Shown here: positions 20,701 to 31,973 of the stretch, in pieces
Layout of the letters: each line of letters starts with the position of its first letter
Position numbering within the stretch: position 1 is the stretch's first letter
NCBI RefSeq assembly: GCF_901000735.1
Contig: NC_081547.1
Location: 6,882,001 to 6,946,000 of the forward strand
Direction of reading: 5' to 3'
DNA length: 64,000 nt
Source: Corylus avellana
Lineage: Eukaryota > Streptophyta > Magnoliopsida > Fagales > Betulaceae
Position numbers and translations under genes: made by a program
The notes under the pieces: model-generated
What the model was told of the DNA's origin: nothing
What the model saw: only the letters and a program-made list of their open reading frames with translations
Databases searched by the model: none

Positions 20701-21438
20701 CATTAAGGTATATTCCCTTATTAAATCGCCTATTTTATTCTATTTTATTTTATTGACATGTCTAAGGGGATAGAAACGGAAAATAGATATTTAAATTAGT
20801 GATTTTCGGTTCAGCTTTCATGAGATGTGGCCTCTGGCCAATTGAAATTTTATTGTCTCATTCTCTTTTTTCTTTTTTCTTCCCTTTTTTTTTTTTTTTT
20901 TTTTTCACCCTTTAGCCCTTTCTGTCCAACTCCCCCATTCTAATAAAAGAAACTTAAATGTAAAGTGAATATTATGCGCAGTTATTTTATTTTTATTATT
21001 TAATGTTTACACTTACTTTTTTCCTAATGTCAATCAATTTTAGCTATAATGAAAAAACCAAAGGCGGCTCAATAATTTCACAATTTTCACGTGCAAGTGC
21101 TTCTCACTATTAAAAATTGAATCAATAAACAGTTTCCACCACAAAAATACGACACATCATCAACACCTCACGCATCTTTTAATTTATGATTTGTTGTCTA
21201 CACATCCTATGAGAATTGATTCACAGCACGCGGCGTGCCACGCACGCCCGTGCAAAATTTTTTTTTTTTTTTTTAAATAAAAAATTTTTGCACGCGGCGT
21301 GCGTGCTGTTTATCTTTGCTCCACATCCTATTGTCTACCTCTATTAATCTATGATTTGTAGTTTACGCATCCTACTATCTACATTCTTCACTAATAAGAC
21401 AAGACAATAAATATAAAAATATAACACTAGTACTTAAA
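20701..21438. other. Intergenic with a hairpin, no gene
   Basis: AT-rich. An inverted repeat at about 21230-21310 (GCACGCGGCGTGC ... GCACGCGGCGTGCGTGC around a T/A-rich middle) is probably a small MITE. A similar hairpin is at about 50238-50312. Confidence 0.5.
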
Positions 21439-22990
21439 ATAGCCATAATTGCTGAAATGCTTTTAGTTGACATTAATTCTTCAATAGCTACGTGTTAGTT
21501 CGAGCATCACCCATGAATTCTCTAAAGTTTAACTAAATTTTAACTAGAAAATTTACTTTTGTTATTTTATCTAATTACATTTTATAAGCTCCAAATATCA
21601 ATAAATATTTATCTACTTTAAATAAATATTATTTTTTATTCATTGTTAGTCGGTTGAAACTAACCACCAAAGAAAAAAAAGGGACTTCCAAGTTTACAAA
21701 GGGAGAAATAAAATAATGAATGACTAAAGAAAAACTAATATGGAGAGAGATTGAGACAATAAAATAAATTGGAGAAATGATGAAGAGTTTGATAAATGGG
21801 AGTGTTTTAGAATATTCTCAAAATTTTGGCTAAAAACACATAATAGAGAGTTTATTAAAAAAAAAATTGGAGAAATGATGAAGAGTTTGATAAATGGGAG
21901 TGTTTTAGAATATTCTCAAAATTTTGGCTAAAAACACATAATAGAGAGTTTATTAAAAATGCTCTTAGTTGTAATAGTAAATAAGGATCTCTACATCTCT
22001 AGAAGATGGGACATGATTTTTCAATTAAAAAATTAATCTTCATGTACCAATTGCTATGAGAGACCAATTTGTATATATGTTGAACGTAAATTCTTTCATT
22101 TTATAACACTTAAAATATGAGGTAACGAGTAAATTCTTTCATTTCAGCACACTTAAAATATGAGGTAACGGTTATCTCATATGTACGTCCCAATTGTCCA
22201 ACATGTTTTTTTTTTTTTTTTTTTTGTGATTATAATTGTCCAACATGTTATAATGGAACTGATCAGATGGGTTTTTATTATCAAGACACGTTTTTTATGA
22301 GATCGTTTTTGCAACCACACATCTTCTAGTCAAGAAAGCATCAATAACTCATTCATGTCGATCATATACACGTCCCTCCAAAAGAAGCCCAATTGGTACT
22401 TGGTAAGCGTCCAAAATCATAAAATGTAAAGGAGGCGACACATCATATGAAATTTCAACTAGAAACAATATATACGGCAATCACTATGAGCAGGAAAAGA
22501 ATGCAACTGGCTGAATACAAAAGATTATAGTATCAGAGCCTTTCAACCATTAAACTATATATGCTCTCTTCTCATAGAAGCCAAATCAGTCCAACAACAT
22601 GCAAAGGTTTGGGAATCAGCCACAGCACAAACCACATAATTTCTCCAATAAATTTAAAGAGAAATGTTATAAATTTCAAATTTTCTTTCTAAAAGTTAGT
22701 TTTCAGATAATGTGTTACCATCTTATGATTTTGTGACACATTATTTACTTTCTTAAAGTAATAAATCTCATGAGATGATGACACATTATTTACAAACTAT
22801 ATTTTATGAAAAAAATTTGAGATGTGTACCGCTTCTCAAATTCAAAAGTAACGAAAATTACACAAATATGCTGGGAATAGCCCGGAGGGGCTCAGCCTTA
22901 TGTAAGGTAATGCCTTGAATCTGCCACTCTCATTCTCTCTCGCGCCCAATTCGCCTTCTGTTTCTCCTCCCTCCGAATCCATTTCTGAAG

Positions 22991-23025
<35 letters not shown>

Positions 23026-23531
23026 CCTTCACCGTGTAGATAATTTTCTTTTCCCATTTCAATCAAATTCTCGCTGCGAATCAAAGACAGACCCCGAACC
23101 GGACTTGAATTTTTGGGATCCAGTTTTTCAAAGCTACGAATTTGACCCCTCCTTTCTGGTAAATCTTCCATTTGCGTTTTTTGCTAATCGATGGAAATTT
23201 TCGCTCTGATCTGTGCATTTCCTTTTTAAATCAAGGATGCTCGGATCAGTATACCTATCAATGTGATCTGGTATGCCAGATCCGTTGCTGCTTTGATCTA
23301 TTCTACAATGCGATACGATCTTGTGTTGTTTGATAGTTCAATATGTATCTTTATATGCATCTGTTTGTATGTATAATCCTTTTGAGCTGGATCTGTGATT
23401 CTTTTGTTTAAATTCTCTGCCTGTTTGATTCAGACCTTTAATTTATTTTCTATGTCTTGGAGTTTATGGCACTTAAGATGGTCGTATTGGCCATAACCTT
23501 CTGTTTCGTTGCTGAGAAACCCGTGGAATGG
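21439..23531. repeat. Segmental duplication, copy 2 (other copy 1700-3698)
   Basis: Near-identical to 1700-3698 but without the LINE. A 92-bp stretch (GGAGAAATGATGAAGAGTTT ... GAGAGTTTATTAAAAA) is tandemly doubled at about 21770-21958, while copy 1 has it once. A short deletion near 21735 removes GCATTAAAT. The P450 3' end is at 22858-22905. Confidence 0.87.
22858..22905 (-). pseudogene. P450 3'-terminal fragment, duplicate
   Basis: Minus strand reads LHKAEPLRAIPSIFV and a stop; it matches the fragment at 3026-3073 and the P450 C-terminus at 27631. No adjoining P450 exon. Confidence 0.6.
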
Positions 23532-24006
23532 AAAGAACACGATATGTTGAATGGTATGCTTTTGGGCTTTAAAAAATGGAGGGGTCGCCTTAACTAGGCC
23601 AGATATAGTATCTGTTTCCTTTGCTTTTGGGCTTTAAAAAATGGAGGGCTCGCCTTAACTAGGCCAGATATAGTATCTGTTTCCTTTTCTTGCACCCCAT
23701 TTCCCACTAAATCTGTGTGGGGTTTCTTTAAGGGTTTTCCCCTATAGTTCGTTTGATCAGTCAGTTAATTTTCAATTCTTCAAGACTTCATTTGATGTAC
23801 ATGCAAAGTTTTTAGCTGAAACAGTACTCTACCTTCTATTAAATAAGTGAATCACGTGTTTAATTCATTAGTTTAAAATGGTTATGACTCTGATTTTTTT
23901 AATCTTTGTAGATAGCTTGACATGTATATAGTGTGAATCCCATTATAATAGAAGATGATAATTTCCACGGTTAAGGGACTCTGTGGGTGGATCCCATTCA
24001 ACAGGG
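23532..24006. other. Tandem 75-bp duplication and unique DNA
   Basis: CTTTTGGGCTTTAAAAAATG ... ATAGTATCTGTTTCCTTT occurs twice in tandem (about 23558-23630 and 23631-23704). The remainder is unique up to the hAT target site. The end (about 23935-24006) belongs to the gypsy gag remnant cut by the hAT element. Confidence 0.6.
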
Positions 24007-25291
24007 CAGTGGCGGAGCCACGTTAGTCTTTGAGGGTGCCGTGAGATTTAAAAAAAAAAAAAAAAAAATTTTTTTTTTTGTTTTTTCTCCTACCCACGTA
24101 ACCCACGGCACCCCAACGGCACACTGCACTGTGTAGTAGTAGTCCTAGTGGGTGTGTCATGTTTGATTGTTCATTTGTTTGAACTTTGAAGGCTTAGTCT
24201 TGAGACGGGAAGAGAAGAGGCGAGTCTGGTGAGTGAGGAGTCTTGTCTCGTGAAAGGTGGAAAACTGGAAATAGAAGATAAGAAATGAGTGGTTGAAAGA
24301 TAAGAATGAAAATTTTTAAGGAAAAAAAAAAAAAAAAATCTGCAAGGAGTAGGCTGTAGACTTGCGCATTTTATTTTTTTACTTTTTTTTTCCTGAGCAA
24401 TAGGCTTGCGCGTGAGTTGAAGACTGAAGTTAAAGGAAAGAAAAATAATAATAATAATAAAAAAAGAAATAGTTGTAGACAGTAGAATGGTGAGTTTTAA
24501 GGTAGAAAAAAAATATATTAAAGAGAATAGAAAGCCATTAGATTCTAGAAGGTGAGAAAAACTAAGACAAAAAGATGTAGATAGGCGTTAGAATTTAGAT
24601 TATAGAAGGGTGAGTTAGTGGAATTAGAAGTAAGAAAAAAAATAAATGAAGAGAGTAAATGTAAGCATTAAATTCTAAAAGGTAGAAGGTGTGAAGTGGA
24701 ATTTTAAGGAAGAAAAAAATAAGGGTAAAGTCCACATACCCCTCTCAAACTACCACCCAATTGATAATGTCCTTCCCAAACTTTCAATTGTGACAATATC
24801 CCCTCAAAACTACCAAAACATTGTCAATGTCCCCCAAGGCTAGCAATAAGACAAAAATGCCTCTACAGATTTCTCAATAAGACAAAAATATCCCTATAAA
24901 TTAAAAAAAAAAAATTAATTTTTTTTTAAAAACGAAAAATTTTAATTTTAAAATAATATCTAAAAAAAAACAATTTTTTTAAACAATTTCTTTTTTTAAA
25001 CGGAAATTTTTATTTTTTAAAAAAACTATTTTTTTTTTATTTAGTTTAAAAAAAAAAAATTCATTTTATTAAGCGTAAATTTTATTTTTTTAAAACGTAA
25101 ATTTTTATTTAAATAAAATTATAAAACAAAAATAAAATAAAAAATCGAATTTTTTTTAATTTTTTTCTTATAAAATTGATTTTAAAAAAGAAAAAATTGG
25201 CCAAGTTTGGATTTTTTTTTTTTTTGGTTAGTTTTAGGTTTTTTTCTAGATGTTTTAGTATTTTTGTTTATATTTTACTACGGGTAATTTC

Positions 25292-25311
25292 NNNNNNNNN
25301 NNNNNNNNNNN
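25292..25311. other. Assembly gap (20 N)
   Basis: 20 N inside the nested element. It begins a 178-bp island that repeats 24390-24557. Confidence 0.98.
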
Positions 25312-25489
25312 TATTTTTTTTTCAGAGCAGTAGGCTTGCACGTGAGTTGAAGACTGGAGTTGAAGGAAAGAAAAAAAATAATAATAATAAAAGAAATAGC
25401 TGTAGACAGTAGAATGGTGAGTTTTAAGGTAGAAAAAATATATATTAAAGAGAATAGAAAGGCATTAGATTCTAGAAGGTGAGAAAAAC
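25312..25489 (+). repeat. Repeat of 24390-24557 between two small gaps
   Basis: AGGCTTGCACGTGAGTTGAA ... TAGAAGGTGAGAAAAAC repeats the hAT interior at 24390-24557 with a few differences. It lies between two 20-N gaps, so it is probably a misplaced contig from an allele or a related element. Confidence 0.7.
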
Positions 25490-25509
25490 NNNNNNNNNNN
25501 NNNNNNNNN
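25490..25509. other. Assembly gap (20 N)
   Basis: Second 20-N gap bounding the 178-bp island. Confidence 0.98.
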
Positions 25510-25650
25510 GACATTGTCAATTGAGTGGTAGTTTGAGGGAATTATGTGGACTTTTCCCAAAAAATAAATAAATAGAGGAGTAGGCGTGAGGAGGTGAAAA
25601 GTTTTTTTTTTTTTTTTGAAAAAAAATAAATAAATAAATTATGTGAGAAA

Positions 25651-25766
25651 NNNNNNNNNNNNNNNNNNNNNNNNNNNNNNNNNNNNNNNNNNNNNNNNNN
25701 NNNNNNNNNNNNNNNNNNNNNNNNNNNNNNNNNNNNNNNNNNNNNNNNNNNNNNNNNNNNNNNNNN
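25651..25766. other. Assembly gap (116 N)
   Basis: 116 N in an A-rich part of the hAT element. Confidence 0.98.
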
Positions 25767-26265
25767 GTTCAATCATTTCTTTTTCTAATTCATTATTTGT
25801 TTTTATTGGTTTACAGCATTCGGCTAAACCTTATTGTGTTTGGTTTGTTTTCAAGAAATTCCTTAGGATACCTCTGATTCACTGAAAGATACTCATTTTT
25901 CTGAGACACCATTAATTGTGTTCAAGTTTATTTCGTAAGTAGTAAGTAGTTTGTATTATTATGTGTTTGTGATAGTTAGATAATATTTTGAATGGTTACT
26001 TTGTTTGTTGAAGTTCTTGTTTAGCTTTTTGTTGTGTTGTTGCTCATGTCTATAGCAAACTAAACACTTTTGTATTGGGAATGGAAGTTTTTTTTTTCAT
26101 ATAGTGCTGACATATTATATTTCTAATATATCAATTTAAGCACGGACTTTTATAGATATTTTGTTATAATGCATATATTGTGTGAATTACCAAATTTTTA
26201 GGACGCCAAAAAAATTTTAGTGGCACCCCCAATATAAATTCTCTAGCTCCGCCATTGCAACAGGG

Positions 26266-27030
26266 CCATTAAAACTAGTTCTCCGGGGGCGTCCACTACC
26301 CCCAACTTCTCTTTTTCGAATCGCTCAATGTAGTCTTTCAAGGATTCCAAATCCTCCTGCTGCACTGTCATGAGGTACGTCAGTGGCATCTTGCGCCTTT
26401 GGGTGGACATGAACTCGGCCAGAAACTTTCTGGCCAGGTCGGTAAAGCTGTTGATGAAATTAGGTGGGAGACTGGCGAACCATCTTCGGGCGAACCCCTT
26501 TAGCGTCAAGGGGAATTCTCGGCAAGCAATTTCGTCAGGGGTCGCGTGAAGAGCGACGTGGGTGGGAAACATCTCTAGGTGCTCCATATGGTCAGTAGTC
26601 CAATTGTAGGGGGGAATTCCTGGCACCTTAAAACTTCTCTGGTAACAGGTAATTCAACACCCGCGGGGTGAAAGGCAGGTTCGTGCTCTGGAGCACATCT
26701 TCGACCATTGTTTGCTTTCCCTTCAACTGCTGAGCCATTGCCTTGCATTCATCTTTTAGCTCGCGGTAAAGAGTTCACAAGTCTTCTTGATGCTGTGGGG
26801 CCTCCGGCTGTTCAAGGCGAGCGCGGTTACCATGACCTTCACGTCTGTTGCCGCTTCGCCTGCATCGCCTATATACTTCTCCTGTGGCATCGGTCTCTAT
26901 CTCCTATTGGTCATGCCCCCATACTCATATGCATGTATTTGTTCTCTTCGACCACCCCCTCCGTTGTGTTCTCCGTAATATTCTTCTTTCCCATAGTAAC
27001 TGGGACTATAACTACCTTCATAAGGTCTGA
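26266..27030 (-). pseudogene. Ty3/gypsy gag remnant split by hAT
   Basis: Minus-strand retrotransposon gag. The main frame (26626-26266) carries WTTDHMEHLEMFPTHVALHA, FPLTLKGFARRWFASLPPNF and DYIERFEKEKLGV, typical of the Retrotrans_gag domain. Upstream, 27030-26630 encodes a charged N-terminal region in another frame (VEDVLQSTNLPFTPRVLNYL), so there is at least one frameshift near 26630. Downstream the frame is interrupted by the hAT element and resumes beyond 23998 (NGIHPQSPLTVEI-like). No LTRs, protease or polymerase nearby. Confidence 0.8.
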
Positions 27031-27630
27031 CTAAATCAACCCTATAGCATGAAAATAGGATCTATCGGACAGAGGGCCAAAACGAGGGTTTATATAATAT
27101 ACATTAGAAACTCCACTTAAACCCAAAATTTGAACCTCTATACAGATAATCCACTTTTGCTGGGCTTTGCTACTCAAGAACTCTTCCTTACACTAAAACT
27201 ATTTAAAAATCAGAAAAATTAAAGAACGAAAGTTTTGTGTGTTATCAGCTGAAAAATGATTCATGTCAATATTTTTTCAATATTTTTCCCAATCTCATCT
27301 TACAAATTCAATATATCAATAATTAGATTTGTGGACTTATGTAGACCCTACACAAATTTAATGGTAGATTCATCTATTCACTATGAAGATGATTAAAATA
27401 TTGTTAAAAATATAATGAATTCTATCATTTCTTATTTTTTTCAACCTGCTATAGTGCTCGGTTGATCGAGCCATTGATGCATTGGCTCAATCTGTTATTG
27501 TCATATGTCGCATCACAAGCGATAAGCCTAGTCGTTTATTCTGCATATGCACAAAATCCTTGCATCATATATAGATGTCTAAAGACATGCGCATATATCC
27601 ATATTAGGCTACAACAAGAAACAAGGAAAA
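27031..27630. other. 3' flank of the P450, no gene
   Basis: AT-rich unique sequence; no coding homology found. It would include the P450 3' UTR on the minus strand. Confidence 0.5.
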
Positions 27631-29236
27631 TTACATGGGTCTAATTGGAATTGCTTGGAGGGGCTCGGCTTTATGTAAGGAAAGCCCAAACATCTCTCTC
27701 ATGTCCATGTCTTCTGCCTTCATCTCATCTGCAAGTTTCCAATTGAAGTTGTGGACAAGAGAGGCTAATATCATATGCACCATCCGGTTGGCGAAAGACA
27801 ATCCAGGGCAGATCCTTCTTCCAGCTCCAAAGGGAATGAGCTCGAAATCTCCGCCTTTGAAGTCTATATCCTGCTCTAAAAATCTTTCAGGCTCAAACAA
27901 ATTTGGGTTTGGCCATATGCTTGAATCCCGTCCCATTGCCCACACGTTTACTAGTATTTGTGCATTCTTGGGGACGGTGAAGCCACACATCTCCACGTCA
28001 GCCAAAGCTTTGTGGGGAACCAGGAAAGGCGTTGCTGGGTGCAAACGAAAGATTTCTTTCACTATTGCTCGTAGATAAGGCAACTTTGAGATATCCGATT
28101 CTTGAACAAGTTTGTCCTTGCCAAGCACTTCTTCAAGCTCTTTCCGGGCTTTTGCCATTTTTTCAGGGCTTCGTAGTAACTCTGCCATTGCCCATTCCAC
28201 TGTGGCTGATATTGTGTCGACCCCCCCAATAAAAAAAGCCTGGTATAAAGTAGTGCGTGAGCACTTTGCCTAAGTTTATTGCTTATCAATATAATTGAAA
28301 GGAAAGAAAAGTTCAAGAAAGGTAGTCACTCACCAGAAACAAATGTCTGACGTCATCGCTGCTCAATTCCGAATTATCTTCTTGATTGATATCGAGAAGG
28401 GAATCAAGTATATCGCTGCTTGCCTTAGAACCCTTTGATGATGCTCTTAATTGTAAGCGTTCATTGATTATACCATCAAGAGTCCTCAAACAATTTCTAA
28501 AATAAATTGTCATCCTTCGGCGTGCACCTTGTGGATCAACAAAACGAAGTGCAGGGAAATAGTCTGCAACATTCGGCTTTCCAGCTTCTTCCTTGGTACC
28601 GAATATGTCTTCCAGAAACTCTTGGGACGTAGTTGAACAATACTCTGCCATGTCAGTAGAGAAAATTGTGTTTGATATGGCATTTAAGCTAGTCGTGAAG
28701 GTTGTTCGACCAATATCTACCGCTTGACCACTATTACAAATTTCTTTGACATGGTCTACTAGTTGTTGCACCTTTTTTTTCCTAATGGCTTGGGTGGAAT
28801 TGAGCTTTTGTGTAGCAAATATTTGTGTGGCAGAAACTTTCCTGAGGTTTCTCCAACGACTCGATGTGGGAGGCAGCCACCCCATTGAAAATTTGTGGTG
28901 GTCGAGTGCTCGGACAGCATCCGGGATGGTTCGGCCAGAAAAGACTTGGTCATGTTTTTGCAGTACTTCTTTGGCTAGATCTGGCGAGGAAATGATTATG
29001 GTTGTGATGCTCCCAAACTTGAGAGTCATTAGGGGTCCATAAGTTTTAGAGAGCTTGGAAACGGCTATGTGGGGTTGGTTTCCTATGAGCTCCAAGATGT
29101 TTCCAATGATTGGAAAAGGCTTGGGGCCTGGAGGAAGTCTTGGCGAGCCAGATTTTCTGGCTCTTAGGCCAGAGGCCAGCAGATGAACAGATACCAACAC
29201 AAAGGGAAGTAGCAGCACAAATGCTAGGTACTCCAT
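27631..29236 (-). CDS. Cytochrome P450, CYP76-like (geraniol 8-hydroxylase-like)
   Basis: An intact two-exon P450. Exon 1 is 29236-28334 (301 codons), with a phase-0 intron (donor GTGAGT, acceptor CCAG) of 94 bp; exon 2 is 28239-27631. The product is 503 aa, normal for CYP76. Residues 1-24 are a hydrophobic ER anchor, followed by the proline hinge LPPGPKPFPIIGN (35-46). The I-helix reads GGVDTIS (306-312), ExxR is EIFR (363-366), PERF is 418-421 and the heme loop is FGAGRRICPG (438-447) with ligand Cys445. As a family, CYP76 enzymes oxidise monoterpenols and some phenolics at the ER using P450 reductase; the substrate here is unknown. No stops or frameshifts. The start is chosen by the membrane anchor and family length. 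Fragments of relatives lie at 3026, 20141 and 22858. Confidence 0.93.
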
Positions 29237-29331
29237 TCACTCAGTTTTGCTTTGTGCTTAGAAGTAGTTAGCATGAGAAAGCAATGGGCTTGCGTGCATA
29301 TGCCTTGATCAAAAGTTAGATGATAGGGGGG

Positions 29332-29338
29332 TATTTAT
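29332..29338 (-). promoter_or_regulatory. TATA-like box of the P450
   Basis: Minus strand GCATAAATACCCCCC, about 100 bp before the ATG. The same word is conserved in the orphan 5' flank at 20141-20300. Confidence 0.45.
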
Positions 29339-29400
29339 GCAACGTCACCCGATACATCATACATGGTCTTGCTCTTACCTCCTTTCTTCTACTATAAAAG

Positions 29401-29827
29401 AGACAGTCAAAGAAGAGCGCCAATTCTTAGCACTAAGGCTGCGAAAGATAAGACAATGAAAGATAAGACAGTCAAAGAAGAGCGCCAATTCTTAGCACCA
29501 AGGCTGCGAAAGATAAGTCAGTGAACCAAGGGCTGCGAAAGATAAGACAATGAACCAAGGGCTGCGAAAGATAAGACAATGAAAGATAAGACAGTCAAAG
29601 AAGAGCTCCAATTCTTAGCACGAAGGCTGCGAAAGATAAGTCAGTGAACCAAGGGCTGCGAAAGATAAGACAATGAAAGATAAGACAGTCAAAGAAGAGC
29701 GCCAATTCTTAGCACCAAGGCTGCGAAAGATAAGTCAATGAACCAAGGGCTGCGAAAGATAAGACAATGAAAGATAAGACAGTCAAAGAAGAGCGCCAAT
29801 TCTTAGCACCAAGGCTGCGAAAGATAA
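29401..29827. repeat. Minisatellite array 1 upstream of the P450
   Basis: Irregular tandem copies of a unit of about 60-120 bp built from GCGCCAATTCTTAGCACCAAG, GGCTGCGAAAGATAAG, TCAGTGAACCAAG and AATGAAAGATAAGACAGTCAAA. At least five GCCAATTCTTAGCAC units are present. It begins about 165 bp before the P450 start codon. In the orphan flank at 20300 only one such word (GTCAATTCTTAGCACGAGG) is present, so the array expanded at this locus. Confidence 0.9.
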
Positions 29828-29988
29828 GTCAAGCTATGTTTGCCAAGAGCAGGGCCGACACTGTAGCTGGAACGGCACTATTATAGCTACAGTGTCATCT
29901 GACATGTACAGTGCCAAAAATTGACTTTGTAATATTAATTTTTTTTTTAAAGCAAAATATTAAAAAAAAAAAAAAAAAAAGAAAAAAG
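29827..29988. mobile_element. Foldback element F1, left half
   Basis: It begins AGCTATGTTTGCC right after AAGTCA of the minisatellite unit, followed by an inner hairpin CACTGTAGCTGGAACGGCAC / GCTACAGTG. It stops at an assembly gap. The matching right half is about 35718-36109. A complete relative, F2, lies at 36483-37128. Confidence 0.7.
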
Positions 29989-30088
29989 NNNNNNNNNNNN
30001 NNNNNNNNNNNNNNNNNNNNNNNNNNNNNNNNNNNNNNNNNNNNNNNNNNNNNNNNNNNNNNNNNNNNNNNNNNNNNNNNNNNNNNNN
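29989..30088. other. Assembly gap (100 N)
   Basis: Exactly 100 N between the left half of F1 and the LTR remnant. This makes the left boundary of the OMT5 block uncertain. Confidence 0.99.
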
Positions 30089-30258
30089 TCTCAATAAGAA
30101 TACTCAGAGTTGAGTTTCTTCATCACTTTTCCCTTAAATTTATAGATAGCATCTATTGATTTGAGAAGGTTTCTTTGATTCTTGTGATAGTCTCACAATC
30201 TTAGAAATATTTATCCCTTCTACTTGCTATTTTCTTGTTCATTACTATCCTTCGCTGC
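30089..30258 (+). repeat. Truncated LTR related to the element in OMT4
   Basis: About 170 bp matching the last third of the LTRs at 13813 and 15352 (GAGAATACTCAGAGTTGAGTTT, then CTTCGCTGCATCA). The 5' part is lost in the gap. No primer-binding site follows, so it is a solo-LTR or 3'-LTR remnant. Confidence 0.7.
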
Positions 30259-30425
30259 ATCAATTACTCTTGGAGATAAGGACAAATCACAAATCTTGAT
30301 GAACAAATGAGGTGGCAGGCTGGCAGATTCTTTTGACAGTAACTGAAGAGCAAATATTGGGCGCAAGCTGCACAACTATTCTTAGGTGTATCTTGTTATT
30401 GTGCACAATAATTGATGAACAATAG

Positions 30426-30465
<40 letters not shown>

Positions 30466-30934
30466 AGAGAAATTAAGAGAGAGAGAGTCAAGACACAAAT
30501 TTAATGTGGTTTGACAATTTGCCTACATCCATAAAGAAACGGCTATATTTTTCTTTTAATGATTCAGGATTGCAACATATATATATATGAAAAACTCTAA
30601 ACCCTACTTATACTGATGTAGTAAGGAAATTTCTGAAATACCCAACGTTCACTCTCCTCCCATCTACTTGGCTTTCCACTGGTATTAATATGAGCCACTG
30701 GTTTCAACCGTGTCAAAAAAAAAAAAAAAAAAAAAAGGGCAGCCCACAATACAAGACTTTTCCTACTCTTATCTTTTGCTGACAAAAAATCTTCATTCGG
30801 TGGCTAATTTTTCTCTGACTAATATGAGCCAAATTTCAACACCACCTTCATACGGCTTATAAATCGATCAATCAATTGACTAATCTTGCAATATCTAAAC
30901 AAATTTAGAGCAGATTTCTCTTCAAGTTTCTCCA
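30259..30934 (+). promoter_or_regulatory. Upstream region of OMT5
   Basis: From about 30266 it matches the OMT2 upstream region (GGAGATAAGGACAAATCACA at 8515), with a poly-A/GA insertion at 30430-30490. A TATAAA box at 30858-30863 in CATACGGCTTATAAATCGAT lies about 77 bp before the ATG. It is the longest promoter shared among copies in the window; OMT6 keeps only the last 190 bp. Confidence 0.6.
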
Positions 30935-31920
30935 ATGGCCTCTCTATTGAAATCTACCCCAATAACTCATGATGGTGATCATGAGAATGCAGAAGAGAGC
31001 TTCACATATGCCATGCAGGTGGCGACCTCCCTTGCGCTGCCCATGACCTTGCGATCCGCCGTCGAGCTTGGCGTTTTTGAAATACTAGCAAAAGTGGGTC
31101 CGGGAGCCAAGCTCTCCCCCTCACAGATTGTTCAACACATGTCAACCAAGAACCCCGAGGCAGCCACGAAGATGTTGGACCGTATTCTGAGGATGCTGGC
31201 CACCCATTCTTTGCTGTGTTGCTATGTGATTGCTGATGACTTATCAGGATCTTTCAATAGGCTTTACAGTCTTTCTGATGTGTCTAAACACTTCATCTGC
31301 AATGAAGATGGTGTCTCTTTGGGCCCTCTCATGGCCTTGATTCTCGACAATGCCGCGTTAGATAACTGGTCTGTTCTCTATTTTCACCTCCACTTTTCTT
31401 GTCCCCCCTTTGTTCATAATTAGTGTTTGTTTTCTTCTTTTGCCTTTTTTTTTTTTTCACAAAAAAACAATAGATGATAAGAGAAGTGATAAAAATCATT
31501 TTTCATTCCATCTTTCATCGTATCACTATAGTAGATAAGTAAATCTACCATTGAATTGGCAAAATATATGATTAGAAGATGGTTATGAGTAGTGGCGGAG
31601 CCAAAAATTTACAATTGCAGGGCCAAATTAAAAATATAATAAACATAATTTAAAATAGAAAATAAATATTTTTCACAACTAGAATCTTAGAATGATGTTC
31701 TTTAGTTGCAACCCTTAGAGATTTAAGAGGACATGCACTCTTTGAGATTTGAAGTTTCATCATTAAAATCCAAGGGTCTATTAGTACTTTTTGGAATGGC
31801 AACTTCATTTCTTTTGAATAAATAGTTTTTAATTTTAATTTTGTGAGTCATGAACCTAAATTTTTGAAGTTAAATTATAATGACATAAGAGACAACCAAA
31901 TTGATAAACAATCATAGAAA

Positions 31921-31973
<53 letters not shown>

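Larger units (their letters stand above)
24723..25558. mobile_element. Nested Mutator-like MITE
   Basis: Ends GGGTAAAGTCCACATACCC and (right) TATGTGGACTTTTCCC are inverted repeats continuing through TCAAACTACCA / TGGTAGTTTGA. An exact 9-bp direct repeat AAAAAATAA flanks it (24714-24722 and 25559-25567), as expected for Mutator-like insertion, though an A-rich repeat is weak evidence. The interior is very AT-rich and is disrupted by two 20-N gaps. Confidence 0.65.
24007..26257. mobile_element. hAT-type non-autonomous element
   Basis: Terminal inverted repeats CAGTGGCGGAGCCA and (reverse complement of the right end) CAATGGCGGAGCTA are flanked by an exact 8-bp duplication CAACAGGG (23999-24006 and 26258-26265), the hAT hallmark. 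The 2.25-kb interior has no transposase. It contains a nested Mutator-like element (24723-25558), three N gaps and A-rich DNA. Its insertion splits a gypsy gag frame. A second member of the family is in OMT5 intron 1 (31590-33547). Confidence 0.88.

Noticed and set aside
27635..28078. 147-aa frame on the plus strand
   Set aside because: It is the antisense shadow of P450 exon 2; the minus strand carries all P450 motifs.
29401..29827. Regular repeats that might suggest a CRISPR-like array
   Set aside because: Units are adjacent without unique spacers, in a plant nuclear context; this is a minisatellite.
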